DNA from: Nemertoderma westbladi
Taxonomy: Eukaryota > Xenacoelomorpha > Nemertodermatida > Nemertodermatidae
Length of the DNA: 64,000 nucleotides
Assembly: GCA_032718475.1 (NCBI GenBank)
Contig: JAUCBJ010008720.1
Location: forward strand, 18,504-82,503
Direction: 5' to 3'
Both the position numbers and the translations under genes were made by a program. Positions 33,721 through 44,654 of this stretch are shown piece by piece (within the stretch, counting starts at the first letter, position 1; every line of letters begins with the position of its first letter). The notes beneath the pieces were generated by a model, which did no database searches, had not been told where the DNA came from, and saw only the letters and a program-made list of their open reading frames with translations.

Positions 33721-35473
33721 TGGCAGTGATTTTTTATGTCCTTTTATTTGACTTTTTTTGTCATTTTTTTTACGAATTATGCATAATGACTTTTGTTGTC
33801 CTTTTAATTACTTTCATTGTCCTTTTAATGACTTTTTATGTATGTATTTCTTCAAACTGTCAGACTGCTGATTTCTGGACTGTCAGACAGTTGATTTCAC
33901 TATGCCTGTGCCAAAACATTCCATGATTCCATGATTTATAGACTATGAGATAGATTTCCATATGCGCCTGTGGTAAAAAGACTCTATATTTAATAGTTTG
34001 TGGTTGTTGTCGATAATCGATTACCACATGACGTAGCAAAACACTCATTTTATAGCCAAAAACAATTACCAATTGATGGAAAGGAGCAGGTTAAGGCCGA
34101 GTTTTCTAACCAAAACAATAAACAGTCACTTTACCAAATCAGGGAAAGGAGCAGGTTACAGAGACGGGATTTTCTAACCAAAACAATAAACGATCACTTA
34201 ACTAATTGAGGGAAAGGAGCAGGTTACAGAGGCGGGATTTTCTAACCAAAATAATAAACGATCAATTAACTTATTAAGGGAAAGGAGCAGGTTACAGAGG
34301 CGGGATTTTCTAACCAAAACAATAAACGATCATTTAACTAATTGAGGGAAAGGGACAGGTTACAGAGGCGGAATTTTCTAACCAAAACAATAAACGATCA
34401 CTTAACTAATTGAGGGAAAGGAGCAGGTTACAGAGGCGGGATTTTCTAACCAAAACAATAAACGATCATTTAACTAATTGAGGGAAAGGGGTAGGTTACA
34501 GAGGTGGGCCTTTCTAACCAAAACAATAAACGGTCACTTTACCAATTCAGGGAAAGGAGCAGGTTACAGAGGCGGGATTTTCTAACCAAAACAATAAACG
34601 ATCATTTAACTAATTGAGGGAAAGGGGCAGGTTACAGAGGCGGGATTTTCTAACCAAAACAATAAACGATCATTTAACTAATTGAGGGAAAGGAGCAGGT
34701 TACAGAGACGGGATTTTCTAACCAAAACAATAAACGATAACATTACCAATTGAGAGAAAGGAGCAGGTTACAGAGGCGGGATTTTCTAACCAAAACAATA
34801 AACAATAACATTACCAATTGAGGGAAAGGAGCAGGTTACAAAGGCGGGATTTTCTAACCAAAACAATAAACGATCACTTAACTAATTGAGGGAAAGGAGC
34901 AGGTTAAGGCCGGATTTTCTAACCAAAACAATCAAGCAATCAAAACCAAAACAGTCACTTTACCAAATCAGGGAAAGGAGCAGGTTATCCGTAACACTAC
35001 TCAGACAGTAGTCATGATCCATTATTGATTATAAAACTAATACAGTAATAGGCCTAAATTATGTGAAAGGTATATCCACATTTTCCACAATCCTGCAATC
35101 CAGTTTAGCCTATCAATTATTTAAAATTTATTAGCACAACCGGTAGGCCTACCATTACCGTATTTAAATGGTAGGCTACACAGTAGGCCTACCATTACCG
35201 TATTTAAATGGTAGGCTACAGTACACAGTAGGCCTATAGCAGTACCGGTGCCGGTACCGGTACTAAAATACAGAAATACCTGCTTTATACCTACATCTGT
35301 ACATACAATACAGCAAAATAGTGCTATATATACTAATACCGGTACTGATAGCCTGAGAGAACAGCAGTAGAGAAACCGGTAGCATGGAACCTAACATTAG
35401 ACTTTTGGAGGACATAAAAAATAAAAAAAAAAGGACAAAAAAAGGATTTAAACGGACAATAAAAATTATTGCG
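33721..35473. mobile_element. hAT-like non-autonomous element in LINE-E
   Basis: Flanked by an exact 8-bp direct repeat ATTTTAAA (33713-33720 and 35474-35481). Removing the insert and one copy restores the LINE-E frame between ISNLK and LGNAV. An 8-bp duplication is the hAT size. The ends are weak inverted repeats (GGCAGTGATTTTTTATGTCC on the left; CGCAATAATTTTTATTGTCC from the right, reversed). No transposase; the middle is a 68-bp tandem array. Confidence 0.75.
34081..34990 (+). repeat. 68-bp tandem array, about 13 copies
   Basis: The unit contains GGGAAAGGAGCAGGTTACAG, AGGCGGGATTTTCTAACC and AAAACAATAAACGATCA. Period 68 measured between 34213 and 34281. It shares two blocks, reverse-complemented, with the 84-bp array at 41871-43250. 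Confidence 0.92.
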
Positions 35474-35481
35474 ATTTTAAA

Positions 35482-36793
35482 TTTGAGATTGCACAGCTAA
35501 TCTCAGATGGGCTGATAATCATATCACTACAATATAATAAATCTTCTAATGAGTTATCTACAAACGACCTGTTGGATTTACTTTCGTCTGAATTAGCATC
35601 ACAACAATTTAAAAGATTACAATATTCCTGCTTAAACATATTACCAATCAACTTCTCACCAACTGCACCACTAACTACATTTGGTAACGGCACCGCACTA
35701 CTATTTTCTTTTTTAACCGAATTCCAAAAAGTGGAATAATCTTTCTTAATTTCGGCCTCTGCAATTTTATTGCACCGAATTACTTTTTCATTTCTTTTAC
35801 ATTGACGCAAACAGCGTTTAAAATCGGCCTTTGAAACTAAATAGCGCCTGTGCAGCTCCCCCTGTCGGGCTGATCCTGCACCACGCCACATTTTAAAAAT
35901 ACTTCGACATAAATCATATTTTTCTTTTACAATATCGTTCCATCCTGGAACATTGTGCTTATTAAAACTGTCGCCAGTGAGTTTAACCGGAATAGTTTTA
36001 GCGGCACAATCCAACACAACTTCGGAAATTGAGTCCCAAAAGTTAGACATATCTTGATGGTGGTCCTTACAGTTAGCATTTGTACATTTAACACCACTAG
36101 GAATAACAATATTACGTAATGAGGCCTCTACACGATTACTGTAGTTCACCAGATTATCTGGGGTAGCTGACCCCCATTGAGGAGAACGCACAGTACTTCG
36201 TGACTTGGGTGCCTCCTCACAATGAATATAATCCGCTACAATTACGTCTAATGAAAATGTAAATGGCATATGATCATCAATACTGAGATCATAGAGTAGA
36301 TCAATGTCCTGCACCGATAGTTCTATGCTACTTGAACAAATAACATGGTCCAGCCATGAGGTTGAACCATGAGCTGGACTAACGAATGTGAAACTATTTG
36401 GTGGTAGTCTCATAACATCCGCTATAGAGAGATTTAATTCTTGACACCATTCAGATAAATCCGTATAAAAGGACTTTCCTGGCGATGCGTTAAAATCCCC
36501 ACAGATGCAGTCTTGCTAGTTGGTGCTGTATCTATTATCGACTGTATTTTACCAAGATATTCACTATATAAATCACGATTATCTATATGTTGATACGGAA
36601 AATAAACATTCAGCATCAAAACTTTGGAGCCATCATTTAGATTAATGTAAAAACAGATCAATCTATTGTCCTCACGTGGTAAAAATTCAATGCTATTAAG
36701 AAATTGTTGTCTCACAAGAACAGATAGTCCCCCAAATGGGCGACCTCGGAGGATCCCATCACATTGAGTCGATCCCATCACATTGAAGGACAC
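35482..36793 (-). pseudogene. LINE-E endonuclease and linker
   Basis: 36793-36434 codes GRPFGGLSVLVRQQF and SKVLMLNVYFPY of an APE-type endonuclease. A one-base frameshift in the GDFNASPG motif (about 36500) moves into the frame of 36413-35466, with SFTFVSPAHGSTSWLDHVIC and SIDDHMPF (the catalytic SDH-like triplet, here DDH). A Cys/His and charged linker follows (CKDHHQDM; FKRCLRQCKRNEK) up to the hAT-like insert. The enzyme would nick target DNA for priming. Truncated at the N-terminus and frameshifted. Confidence 0.82.
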
Positions 36794-37339
36794 CTGTGAA
36801 GGATACCGTAGGTTAATGAACTCATTAATAGGGGGGTTCGATTATTACTCCAAATAACGTTTGTAGGCATTAATTTTTGTCACCAGTTGGCTTAATGAGT
36901 TCATTTGAAGTAATAAGGCCACCAGTTGTCTAATTGTGATATTCGACTACTATATCAAACAAGTAATTTGCAAAATAGATCTCTTACTCAATAGTTTAAA
37001 ATAGAAAATTAAGGAAAAAATATATTAAAATATAATTAGTTAATAGTCGATTGAGGATGGTAAGGCAATATCAATAAGAATTTAGTTTTATTTACTGTTT
37101 TAATATAATAAAATAAATATATTTCAAGGGCTAAGGGCCCACATTGTCAATAATCAACTGAATGTAAACAGAATTAATGAATTATTACAGCTACCTATTT
37201 ATGAAATGTTTTTAACAGTACAAAGGTACCTAACTACCTAACTAATAAATTACTATACGCACAAAATTATTTAATTTTCAGGAACCCCCCGCTTTCCAAC
37301 ACTGCTATACTTAGATGATCTAAAGGCCATAAACCGAAA

Positions 37340-37597
37340 TACCCACCCAGAGGTATAGTGTATCAGATACCGTGTTGCTGTGGCAACATATATGTAGGCC
37401 AAACCTTATACAGTCTTGATGTCCGTCTGACCCAGCATCAGGGCGATGTTAAACACCGTAGGCCCAAAGCATCCGAGTTGTCAGGCCATCATGTAGCTAC
37501 TGGACACATTCCATTATGGGATAGGGCAACAGTGATAGGGAGAGTGTCAGACTTGCACGGTAGGCTAATATTAGAGAGTATGTATATTAAATCATAG
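37340..37597 (+). pseudogene. GIY-YIG endonuclease fragment (Penelope-like)
   Basis: Codes about 86 residues: GIVYQIPCCCGNIYVGQT (GIY-YIG core in the Penelope-like form, with Cys-Cys-x-Cys between the two strands), SLDVRLTQHQGDV (catalytic-type Arg), SGHHVATGHIPLWD (His-rich helix region) and RLILESMYI (Glu of the nuclease). It ends at a TAG. No RT is upstream; the left inverted arm begins within 30 bases. So only the C-terminal endonuclease survives, as is common in 5'-truncated copies. Confidence 0.82.
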
Positions 37598-37646
37598 GGA
37601 CCCCGGGCAGTTAACAAGAGATTATCCACAGACGTAGATCATTTAA

Positions 37647-38357
37647 GGGGGGGGTACACCATTTTCGGACAACTCTTTGATTTATCACTCTCAGCGTTTC
37701 AAAATTGTTTGATTTTGGCTAAAATTTGGTATATAGGTGCCTAAGATGCTATTCTACATGACAAGTCAGAAAATTTTTTTTTTTCGCTATTTAATATTAG
37801 TTAATACTAGTTAACAACAAAAAAAACTTGGTTGCGCTTAAAACCCTAAGGCTTTTACAGTTTTGAACCTAATCACATGAAAGTTTTTTTATATGATAGA
37901 TCAAAGATGGGGCAACATAACTATCAGGCGAAATTTTGTTAAAATAATTCTGCACCGCTAGGTGGCGCTGCAAATTTATGCAAATTTTTAGGTTTTTTAT
38001 AAATAGTATTAAATTTTATTAACAAAAAATTTCGAAAAGTTGCCTGATACTTTTATGCAGGGTGGCTATCTAGACACCCACAGGAAGTTTCAGACTAATT
38101 ACTCAAAAATTGTAGAAGTAGTAGGGTTTTGAAGTTGACAATTTCATGAAAAAAATATTTGGAGATAATCGACCTTTCATTATACATAGTAATAGTAATT
38201 TCAATAGGATTCCGTAAATGGAAATTTACATAACTTGAAAACTAAAAGAGCTATTAAATAGCGGTTTTCAGATTTGGAAATACCATTCAATGGTGCATTA
38301 CAATAGACCATAAAAAAAATTTCGACATATTTTGGACCAAAATGGTGTACCCCCCCC
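37647..38357. mobile_element. M3 element: TTAA-flanked, 711 bp, inverted ends
   Basis: Flanked by TTAA at 37643-37646 and 38358-38361. The ends are inverted copies, GGGGGGGGTACACCATTTT and AAAATGGTGTACCCCCCCC. No ORF. TTAA duplication is the mark of piggyBac-like (and some Kolobok-type) transposons, so this is a non-autonomous member of such a group. It sits inside the Penelope remnant and is younger than it. Confidence 0.85.
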
Positions 38358-38602
38358 TTAAGTATAGCAGTGTTGTAAAGCGGGGGGTTCCTGAAAATTA
38401 AATAATTTTGTGTGTATAGTAATTTAGTAGTTAGGCAGTTAGGTACCTTTGTACTGTTAAAAACATTTCATAAATAGGTAGCTGTAATAATTCATTAATT
38501 CTGTTTACATTCAGTTGATTATTGACAATGTGGGCCCTTAGCCCTTGAAATATATTTATTTTATTATATTAAAACAGTAAATAAAACTAAATTCTTATTA
38601 AA

Positions 38603-39138
38603 ATATAAAATTAAAATGAAAGGGACGGCGATAACATGTCTGTATTGTTTGTAATAATTAATTGTTGAAATTAAGTAGGTAGAATGTGTATTATTTGTGC
38701 GAAATGCTATACAACTTTTGAGTGAATCCAATTCCCAAAACATAATTATCACTATGAGACATGTAACGTCGTATGTTTCGAGAATATAATTTATTTCGTA
38801 GAATTACTTGATTTTTAGAAACTCAGTGGTCAAGTAATTGAATTATAGGAAAAGTGACTCATTTATTAGTTTTTGTTTTATTTTTTATTGGGCCCTTGAC
38901 ACGTCTGATTTTTATTGGGCAAGTGACTGATTGTGCAAATAGCATATTGGATAAGTGACTGAATTCGGAAAAATAGCCTATTTGAGTACAATTTTATTAG
39001 ATATAAGAACTAAAATTTATTTTTTCTGTAATTTAGAATGAAGGCTTGAATTAGCATCAAATATCTCGTGATCTATTGTAATTATATCACGATTTTACTC
39101 TAGAGTGGGGTCATTTTGATTGTGTATCCAGACACACA
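38603..39138. other. AT-rich stretch, nothing recognised
   Basis: No ORF with known similarity, no clear repeat boundaries. Short G/C-poor sequence with 'aagtgactga' repeated three times between 38870 and 38960. Confidence 0.5.
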
Positions 39139-39499
39139 AGGGCGGATCCAGGGGGTGGGCCAAGGGGGCCATCCCCGAAAAACTGAAACAAAAAGCGAAC
39201 ATGAAATGTGGGTTTCACAAATTCAAGACCTGTATTTTTGTATAATAATGACATGCTAACCATATTTAGATAGTTAGTAACCTTATTATTTGGATAAGTT
39301 ACCATTCCCAATAATTATTCCTTTCCCTACACGCTCATAAACAGCTTCTATGATATTAGTAAAGTTCCACTCTCTTTCAATATAAACAGTACAGTCCTCC
39401 TGTGAAATAGTCGCCCCTTTCGGGCAGATAGGAGGGGAAACTGGACACACACAGAAAAATTTCTCACCAGGGGAAACTGAACGCAAATCTCAGAAATGG

Positions 39500-39690
39500 T
39501 GGATTTGGGAATAAGGTATTTGGGATTTGGGAATAAGGTATTTGGGATTTGGGAATAAGGTATTTGGGTTTGGGAATAAGGTATTTGGGATTTGGGATTA
39601 AGGTATTTGGGAATATGGTATTTGGGAATAAGGTATTAAAGATTTGGGAATAAGGGATTTGGGAATAAGGAATTTGGGATCTGCCATTAT
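39500..39690 (+). repeat. 22-bp tandem GGGATTTGGGAATAAGGTATTT (left arm)
   Basis: About nine imperfect copies with unit variants lacking GGGATTT. The mirror array lies at 43540-43755. Confidence 0.85.
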
Positions 39691-39756
39691 TGGTTCACTG
39701 AAGAAGATACGCAATGCGTCTCATTACGGCATTACAGGTACCACTAACTCAATCGG

Positions 39757-39975
39757 TGTGTCTGTTGTTCTGTTGATCTGTTGTTCTGTTGATCTGTTGT
39801 TCTGTTGATCTGTTGTTCTGTTGTTTTGTCGTTCTGTTGTGTCCAATTTTAAACGTTAATAACTCAGCCAAATCTCGATAAAATATATCCAAACTTGTTA
39901 CATATGTAGTCTGGCAAAAAATTAGAAATTTTCCAAGTTGAATTTGCGTGGGGTCTTCGTGCAGCATCTGTGTAA
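39757..39975. mobile_element. M1-like element fragment
   Basis: Starts with a 16-bp tandem (TGTTGTTCTGTTGATC), continues with 'taataactcagcc' and 'aaacttgttacatatgtag', and ends near GGTCTTCGTGCAGCA. The block 'taataactcggtt...aaacttggtatgta' occurs in the M1 element at 53330-53712 and the end resembles its outer end. The microsatellite differs. Confidence 0.45.
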
Positions 39976-41199
39976 CTGTCTTGCAGTTATAATAAATTGA
40001 TTTACCCAAAAATTATTAGCCTTGGCATCACCTGGTTGCTAGGAGACTGCAGCATATATCAGGTGGGTTTGAAATTCAGTAATACCGGTACAATGCAGGA
40101 ATGCAGCAATGTGGTAGGCCTATTTCAGTATTTCACTTTCCTCAGCCATTCCATCCAGCATTTCCAGATTGCAGAGTTAAGAGTACTCAGTTATTCGCGA
40201 CTATTCAGCCCAAGGCCATCTAAACAACGGGCTATGACAAGGACCTTGCCTTCAAAATTATCGTAGGCTGACTGTACAGATTATGGCACGGGTGCCGTAA
40301 TTCAGGGTGACTTGATACAGTTTTTCCTTTAACTGTGAATATCTTATGAAGATTTTATCCTACACAGATGGAATAAAAAGATTTATTTCAATAGAATTTA
40401 AATTATTAATAATTATTTATTATTTATTATAATTATTATTATTAATATTTATATTATAAGATTTAAATAGAAAGAGTTATTTAGATGGCCTTGATTCAGT
40501 CATATCATGTACCGGTGCGGTACCTTAATCTTATTAAACATATGTTTTACAGTATGGTACCGGTTCTGTTACAGTGCTACAGAGTTACCGGTACCGTCTT
40601 CAGGTCGTTGGCGCCACCCACCAATCGGCTCGGCAAAGGCAACCATGCAGCAATGGAAGTTTTGAAATTATGCGGACTTAAGACAGACTGCATATTGTCA
40701 GGTTGTACAAGCTGACCTTTATTCCATGTCCCGGTATCCACTACTGCACTAGGCACCCCAACAGCCCAATACTGCAATACCCAGCAACGTTTTGGATTTG
40801 TACCGGTACTCAAACAACTTGCCATCAAGGCCACCGCCTCTGCCTGTCGCAGTGTCGTTGGCGACCTCGACTTTCGGTATCTCTACTGCGCTAGTGATAC
40901 GGGCAAACTGGACTAACCGATGAGCGAGACCCAAAGACTGAAGAATGCATTGAATTTGTTGAGTAGTTTGACTGTGTGTGGACTTCTATTACATCGATGC
41001 CAAGCTACCAATGCGAAAATTTCTTTTAAAATAAAAGTTTGGTTAAATTTTCTTAATTATTTATTTAAATTTCTTAAGTACCGATTTTGGGATAGAATTG
41101 CTCAATTGTAATCTGTATCTAATAACTGACCCTCGTCCTGCGCGAAGGCCCCACGGACGTGTATCTTTACGTTTAAAGTTTTTCATACATATACAACGT
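39976..41199. other. unassigned interior sequence
   Basis: No recognisable gene. 40375-40470 is nearly pure AT. A solitary M1-type end (TGCGCGAAGGCCCCACG) lies at 41137-41165, just before the Penelope fragment. Confidence 0.4.
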
Positions 41200-41397
41200 T
41201 TCTTCAGCCTCTCCCAAACACTCCACTGTACGAGAACACGCCCTAGACGAGGATCACACCTTCAATTACAATGACTTCTCAATAATAGGTAGAGCTGATA
41301 CTAATTACGACCTATTAATTAAAGAAAGCCTAGTTATCTCCCGCCACAGACCTACTCTAAATATTCAGGGAACCTCATTCCCTTTACTATTGTTCTA
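41200..41397 (+). pseudogene. C-terminal end of a Penelope-like GIY-YIG endonuclease
   Basis: One frame codes SPKHSTVREHALDEDHTFNY, then DFSIIGRADTNYDLLIKESL and SRHRPTLNIQGTSFPLLLF before TAA at 41395. The pattern V.EH, DFSI, LLIKES.....P.LN....S.PL is the usual C-terminus of the endonuclease domain in Penelope-like ORFs. The N-terminal GIY and YIG strands are missing. The sequence downstream to about 41720 looks like the element 3' end. Confidence 0.68.
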
Positions 41398-41649
41398 AAA
41401 ACTACACACACTACATAGACCGTATCTACAGTACTATACAGTATGTATTAATTAATATTGGTGTTGTACTCATTATCAATTTAGTTGTCTGATTTCATGA
41501 TTTTACCGTGCACTATTTTACTTAATTCAGTATTACGTATGCAAGTAGTTAGGCTCCTATATCTTCTCGTATTGTAATGTTTTCACATATTTTGCAGTAA
41601 TATTAATAATTTAGAATGTAATTTAAACTTTATGTATCTTACTGTAGTA

Positions 41650-41692
41650 TTGGCTGATGATGGTTTAATGTAATAAATCGAAACGTTCCGCT
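41650..41692 (+). ncRNA. hammerhead-ribozyme-like motif at a Penelope 3' end
   Basis: Canonical core strings CTGATGA (41654-41660) and GAAAC (41680-41684) enclose a possible stem II, GGTTTA with TAAATC, capped by ATGTAA with one bulged T. It lies about 250 bases after the Penelope endonuclease stop. Penelope-like elements are known to carry minimal type I hammerheads in their pseudo-LTRs. Stem III and the cleavage site are not clear, so it may be degenerate. Confidence 0.5.
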
Positions 41693-41870
41693 TAATTAAT
41701 TATGGCATTCTTTTCATTCGCGCTAATTATTATAATTTTACTACGATTACGTTACCCCACTGGGACTTCAATAACCTACGTTTCTCTCTCTCCAGTTTTT
41801 TTTCATGTATATTTAACTCTAACAATAATATTTTAATATATATACGCTATATATGTCTGTGTATTTCGGT

Positions 41871-43250
41871 GCTTCACTGTAACCTGCTCCTGTACTAATC
41901 TGCATAATCTTGTAACACGTGTTAAATATCGTTTATTGTTTTGGTTCTATCTACACGCCTCGGTAATCTACCCCTTCACTAAACTGCATAATTTTCTAAC
42001 ACGAGTTAATCGTTTATTGTTTTGGTTCAATCTATCCGCCTCCGCAACCTGATTCTTTACTAACCTACATATTGTAACACGTGTTGACTATCGTTTATTG
42101 TTTTGGTTCTATCTACCTGCCTCTGTAACCTGCTCCTTTACTAACCTGTATAATCTTGTAACATGTGTTAACTATCTTTTATTGTTTTGGTTCTATCTAC
42201 CCGCCTCTATAACCTGCTCCTTTACTAATCTGCATAATCTTGTAACATGTGTTGACTATCGTTTATAGTTTTGGTTCTATCTACCCGCCTCTATAACCTG
42301 CTCCTTTACTAACCTGCATAATCTTGTAACATGTGTTAACTATCGTTTATTGTTTTGGTTCTATATACCCGCCTCTATAGCCTGCTTCTTTACTAACCTG
42401 CATAATCTTATAACATGTGTTAACTATCGTTTATTGCTTTGGTTCTATCTACCCGCCTCTATAGCCTGCTTCTTTACTAACCTGCATAATCTTATAACAT
42501 GTGTTAACTATCGTTTATTGCTTTGGTTCTATCTACCCGCCTCTATAACCTGCTCCTTTACTAACCTGCATAATCTTGTAACATGTGTTAACTATCGTTT
42601 ATTGTTTTGGTTCTATCTACCCGCATCTATAACCTGCTCCTTTACTAACCTGCATAATCTTGTAACATGTGTTAACTATCGTTTATTGTTTTGGTTCTAT
42701 CTACCCGCCTCTATAACCTGCTCCTTTACTAACCTGCATAATCTTGTAACATGTGTTAACTATCGTTTATTGTTTTGGTTCTATCTACCCGCCTCTATAA
42801 CTTGCTCCTTTACTAACCTGCATAATCTTGTAACATGTGTTAACTATCGTTTATTGTTTTGGTTCTATCTACCCGCCTCTATAACCTGCTCCTTTACTAA
42901 CCTGCATAATCTTGTAACATGTGTTAACTATCGTTTATTGTTTTGGTTCTATCTACCCGCCTCTATAACCTGCTCCTTTACTAACCTGCATAATCTTGTA
43001 ACATGTGTTAACTATCGTTTATTGTTTTGGTTCTATCTACCCGCCTCTATAGCCTGCTCCTTTACTAACCTGCATAATCTTATAACATGTGTTAACTATC
43101 GTTTATTGTTTTGGTTCTATCTACCCGCCTCTATAACCTGCTCCTTTACTAACCTGCATAATCTTGTAACATGTGTTAACTATCGTTTATTGTTTTGGTT
43201 CTATCTACCCGCCTCTATAGCCTGCTCCTTTACTATCCTGCATAAACCTG
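41871..43250 (-). repeat. 84-bp tandem array, about 16 copies
   Basis: Each unit holds TCGTTTATTGTTTTGGTTCT, ACCCGCCTCTATAACCTGCT, CCTTTACTAACCTGCATAAT and TTGTAACATGTGTTAACTA. Because 84 is a multiple of 3, one frame stays open for 319 codons, but this is an artefact of the repeat. The reverse complement shares blocks with the 68-bp array at 34081-34990. Later copies are nearly identical; the first five are more diverged. Confidence 0.92.
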
Positions 43251-43539
43251 TAATACGTTTTATTTACAGATTAAAAATTCCAAATTCCCTGTTTCCAAAG
43301 CCCAAATGATTTTCCCAAATTTCTTTATTTCCAAATCCCAAATTGCTTATTCCCAGATCCCAAAGGGACGCGTTGTTCAACTGAGCCCCGTCAGCGGAAA
43401 CAGCCAGTGCCGCTAGTCGGTGGGGTTGACTTGTTACGAGAGGCTATTATGAGGCTTAATGAGATACGCATTGCGTATCTTCTTCAGTCAACCAATAATG
43501 GCCGATCAACAAATAAAAACCGATAATCACTAATATAAT

Positions 43540-43755
43540 GGCAAATCCCAAATTCCAATTCCCAAATCCTTAATCCCAAATACCTTATTCCCAAATCCCA
43601 AATACCTTATTCCCAAATACCTTATACCCAAATACCTTATTCCCAAATATCTTATACCCAAATACCTTATTCCCAAATCCCAAATACCTTATTCCCAAAT
43701 CCCAAATACCTTATTCCCAAATCCCTTATTCCCAAATTCCTTAATCCCACATGGT
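43540..43755 (-). repeat. 22-bp tandem CCCAAATACCTTATTCCC (right arm)
   Basis: Reverse complement of the left-arm array at 39500-39690, about ten imperfect copies. Confidence 0.85.
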
Positions 43756-43804
43756 ATTTGCGTCCAGTCCCCCCCCCCCCCCCCTCCTGTCTCCTTTCGG
43801 GATG

Positions 43805-44654
43805 GCCAGTAGATCACCAGGGACTTAGGATCGTAAATATCCATAGGGGCCTTCTATCCATATTATACTGTATATAATTATCCAGTTATCATCAGTTTCC
43901 TACCATCAATTATATTCTCGGTTTTCTCTTCTAATGAATTTTTAGCGAAATAACAACCCCCCCCCCCCCCCCCCCCCCCCTCACTTTGACTGGCCCCTCC
44001 TGCACAAAAATCCTGAATCCGCCACTGCAGAGACACCACTTCCCATCTGGGTAGGCACAGTATGTAGGCATACTACACTGCCCCAAACGAAAAACCTACA
44101 AGGAATGCGTGTGCTAGGGGGTGGGTTTAAGTGAGATAATGTATGTATGAGTATGTATGAAGAGGAATTACTGTACAAACCCAAAGCTTATGTTTGCTTA
44201 CTGTTTGGAGATAGTGAGTGAGTAACTGAAACTTGCCGGGTTTTATACTTTATTCGCCGCTGGGCCCTCCCTATTGAATAATAGCATTAATATGCCCTCT
44301 CTCTCCATTTATCATATGCTCCAGTTGGTGTTTTATCATTGCGCCTATGGCGTTATTTTTTCGTTTCTGTCTATATTTCGAGCCCACAGGCTATGGACGG
44401 AGTGGCCGATCATGCCAGGGAACTTAGAATCCGGCCAGCCAGCCGCTGTGAAAATATTTCATCAAAATCGTTAAGAGTAATTTTGGCTGGAGATCAGTTT
44501 AGTTAGTTAGGCAGTCAGCCAGTTTCGAGCAATTCTTACAGTACAGTAAGTATCCTATCGGTTCCTAATAACAAACCTGTAAATTAACCTAAGATAACAG
44601 TAATAGAACTCCCACCTTCCCTCTATATAACGCCAGTGGAACGGTTCGATCTAA
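43805..44654. other. unassigned sequence with C-run and short repeats
   Basis: Contains a 24-base C-run (43957-43980), the GGCGGAT-type end (to 44031) and a GTATGTATGA repeat near 44139. No supportable gene. Confidence 0.45.

Larger units (their letters stand above)
32206..36800 (-). mobile_element. LINE-E: APE-type non-LTR retrotransposon, split by an hAT-like element
   Basis: The minus-strand order is endonuclease (36793-about 36260), linker, RT (from 33712), 3' end and an (AAAT)n tail seen as ATTT repeats at 32206-32237. The tail sits on the end of the BEL-2 3' LTR, so LINE-E landed there. The RT signature (INGVKQGGILSPYLFNVYMD; YADDICLIS) resembles the RTE/RTEX-like group, which I hold with moderate confidence. 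The 5' end is truncated in the endonuclease. Confidence 0.85.
37073..38602. mobile_element. Penelope-like element remnant between ~240-bp inverted arms
   Basis: The arm 37073-37311 is the reverse complement of 38361-38602 with few differences (blocks 'ggctaagggcccacattgtc', 'gtttttaacagtacaaaggt', 'ggaaccccccgctt'). Between them lies a GIY-YIG fragment and an M3 element. Inverted terminal arms around a GIY-YIG coding end are typical of Penelope-like elements with inverted pseudo-LTRs. An AG acceptor-like TTTTCAG stands at the inner edge of the left arm. Confidence 0.75.
39409..43804. mobile_element. foldback-like element: long inverted ends made of tandem repeats
   Basis: 39409-39720 and 43440-43804 are inverted relative to each other in the same order: a 'cctttcgggcagataggagg'-type outer block, ACTG(A/G)ACGCAAAT, a 22-bp tandem GGGATTTGGGAATAAGGTAT, then the inner block GAAGAAGATACGCAATGCGT. 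The interior holds an M1 fragment, a Penelope endonuclease end and an 84-bp tandem array but no transposase. Long tandem-repeat TIRs are the hallmark of foldback elements; I infer only that type. Confidence 0.65.
39139..44031. repeat. outer inverted pair GGCGGATYCAGG around the foldback-like region
   Basis: 39139-39175 (GGGCGGATCCAGGGGGTGGG then CCAAGGGGGCC) is matched in inverted orientation by 43981-44031 (GGCGGATTCAGGATTTTTGT then GGAGGGGCCAGTC, read on the minus strand). These may be the ends of an older element that encloses 39409-43804. Low similarity beyond 12-15 bases. Confidence 0.4.

Noticed and set aside
39286-39486. 66-codon minus ORF with Cys and Asn-Phe-Thr
   Set aside because: Overlaps an inverted repeat arm; composition looks protein-like but no family or splice context could be supported.
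42350-43309. 319-codon plus-strand ORF of 28-residue repeats
   Set aside because: Product of the 84-bp satellite (a multiple of 3); no sign of selection for a protein.
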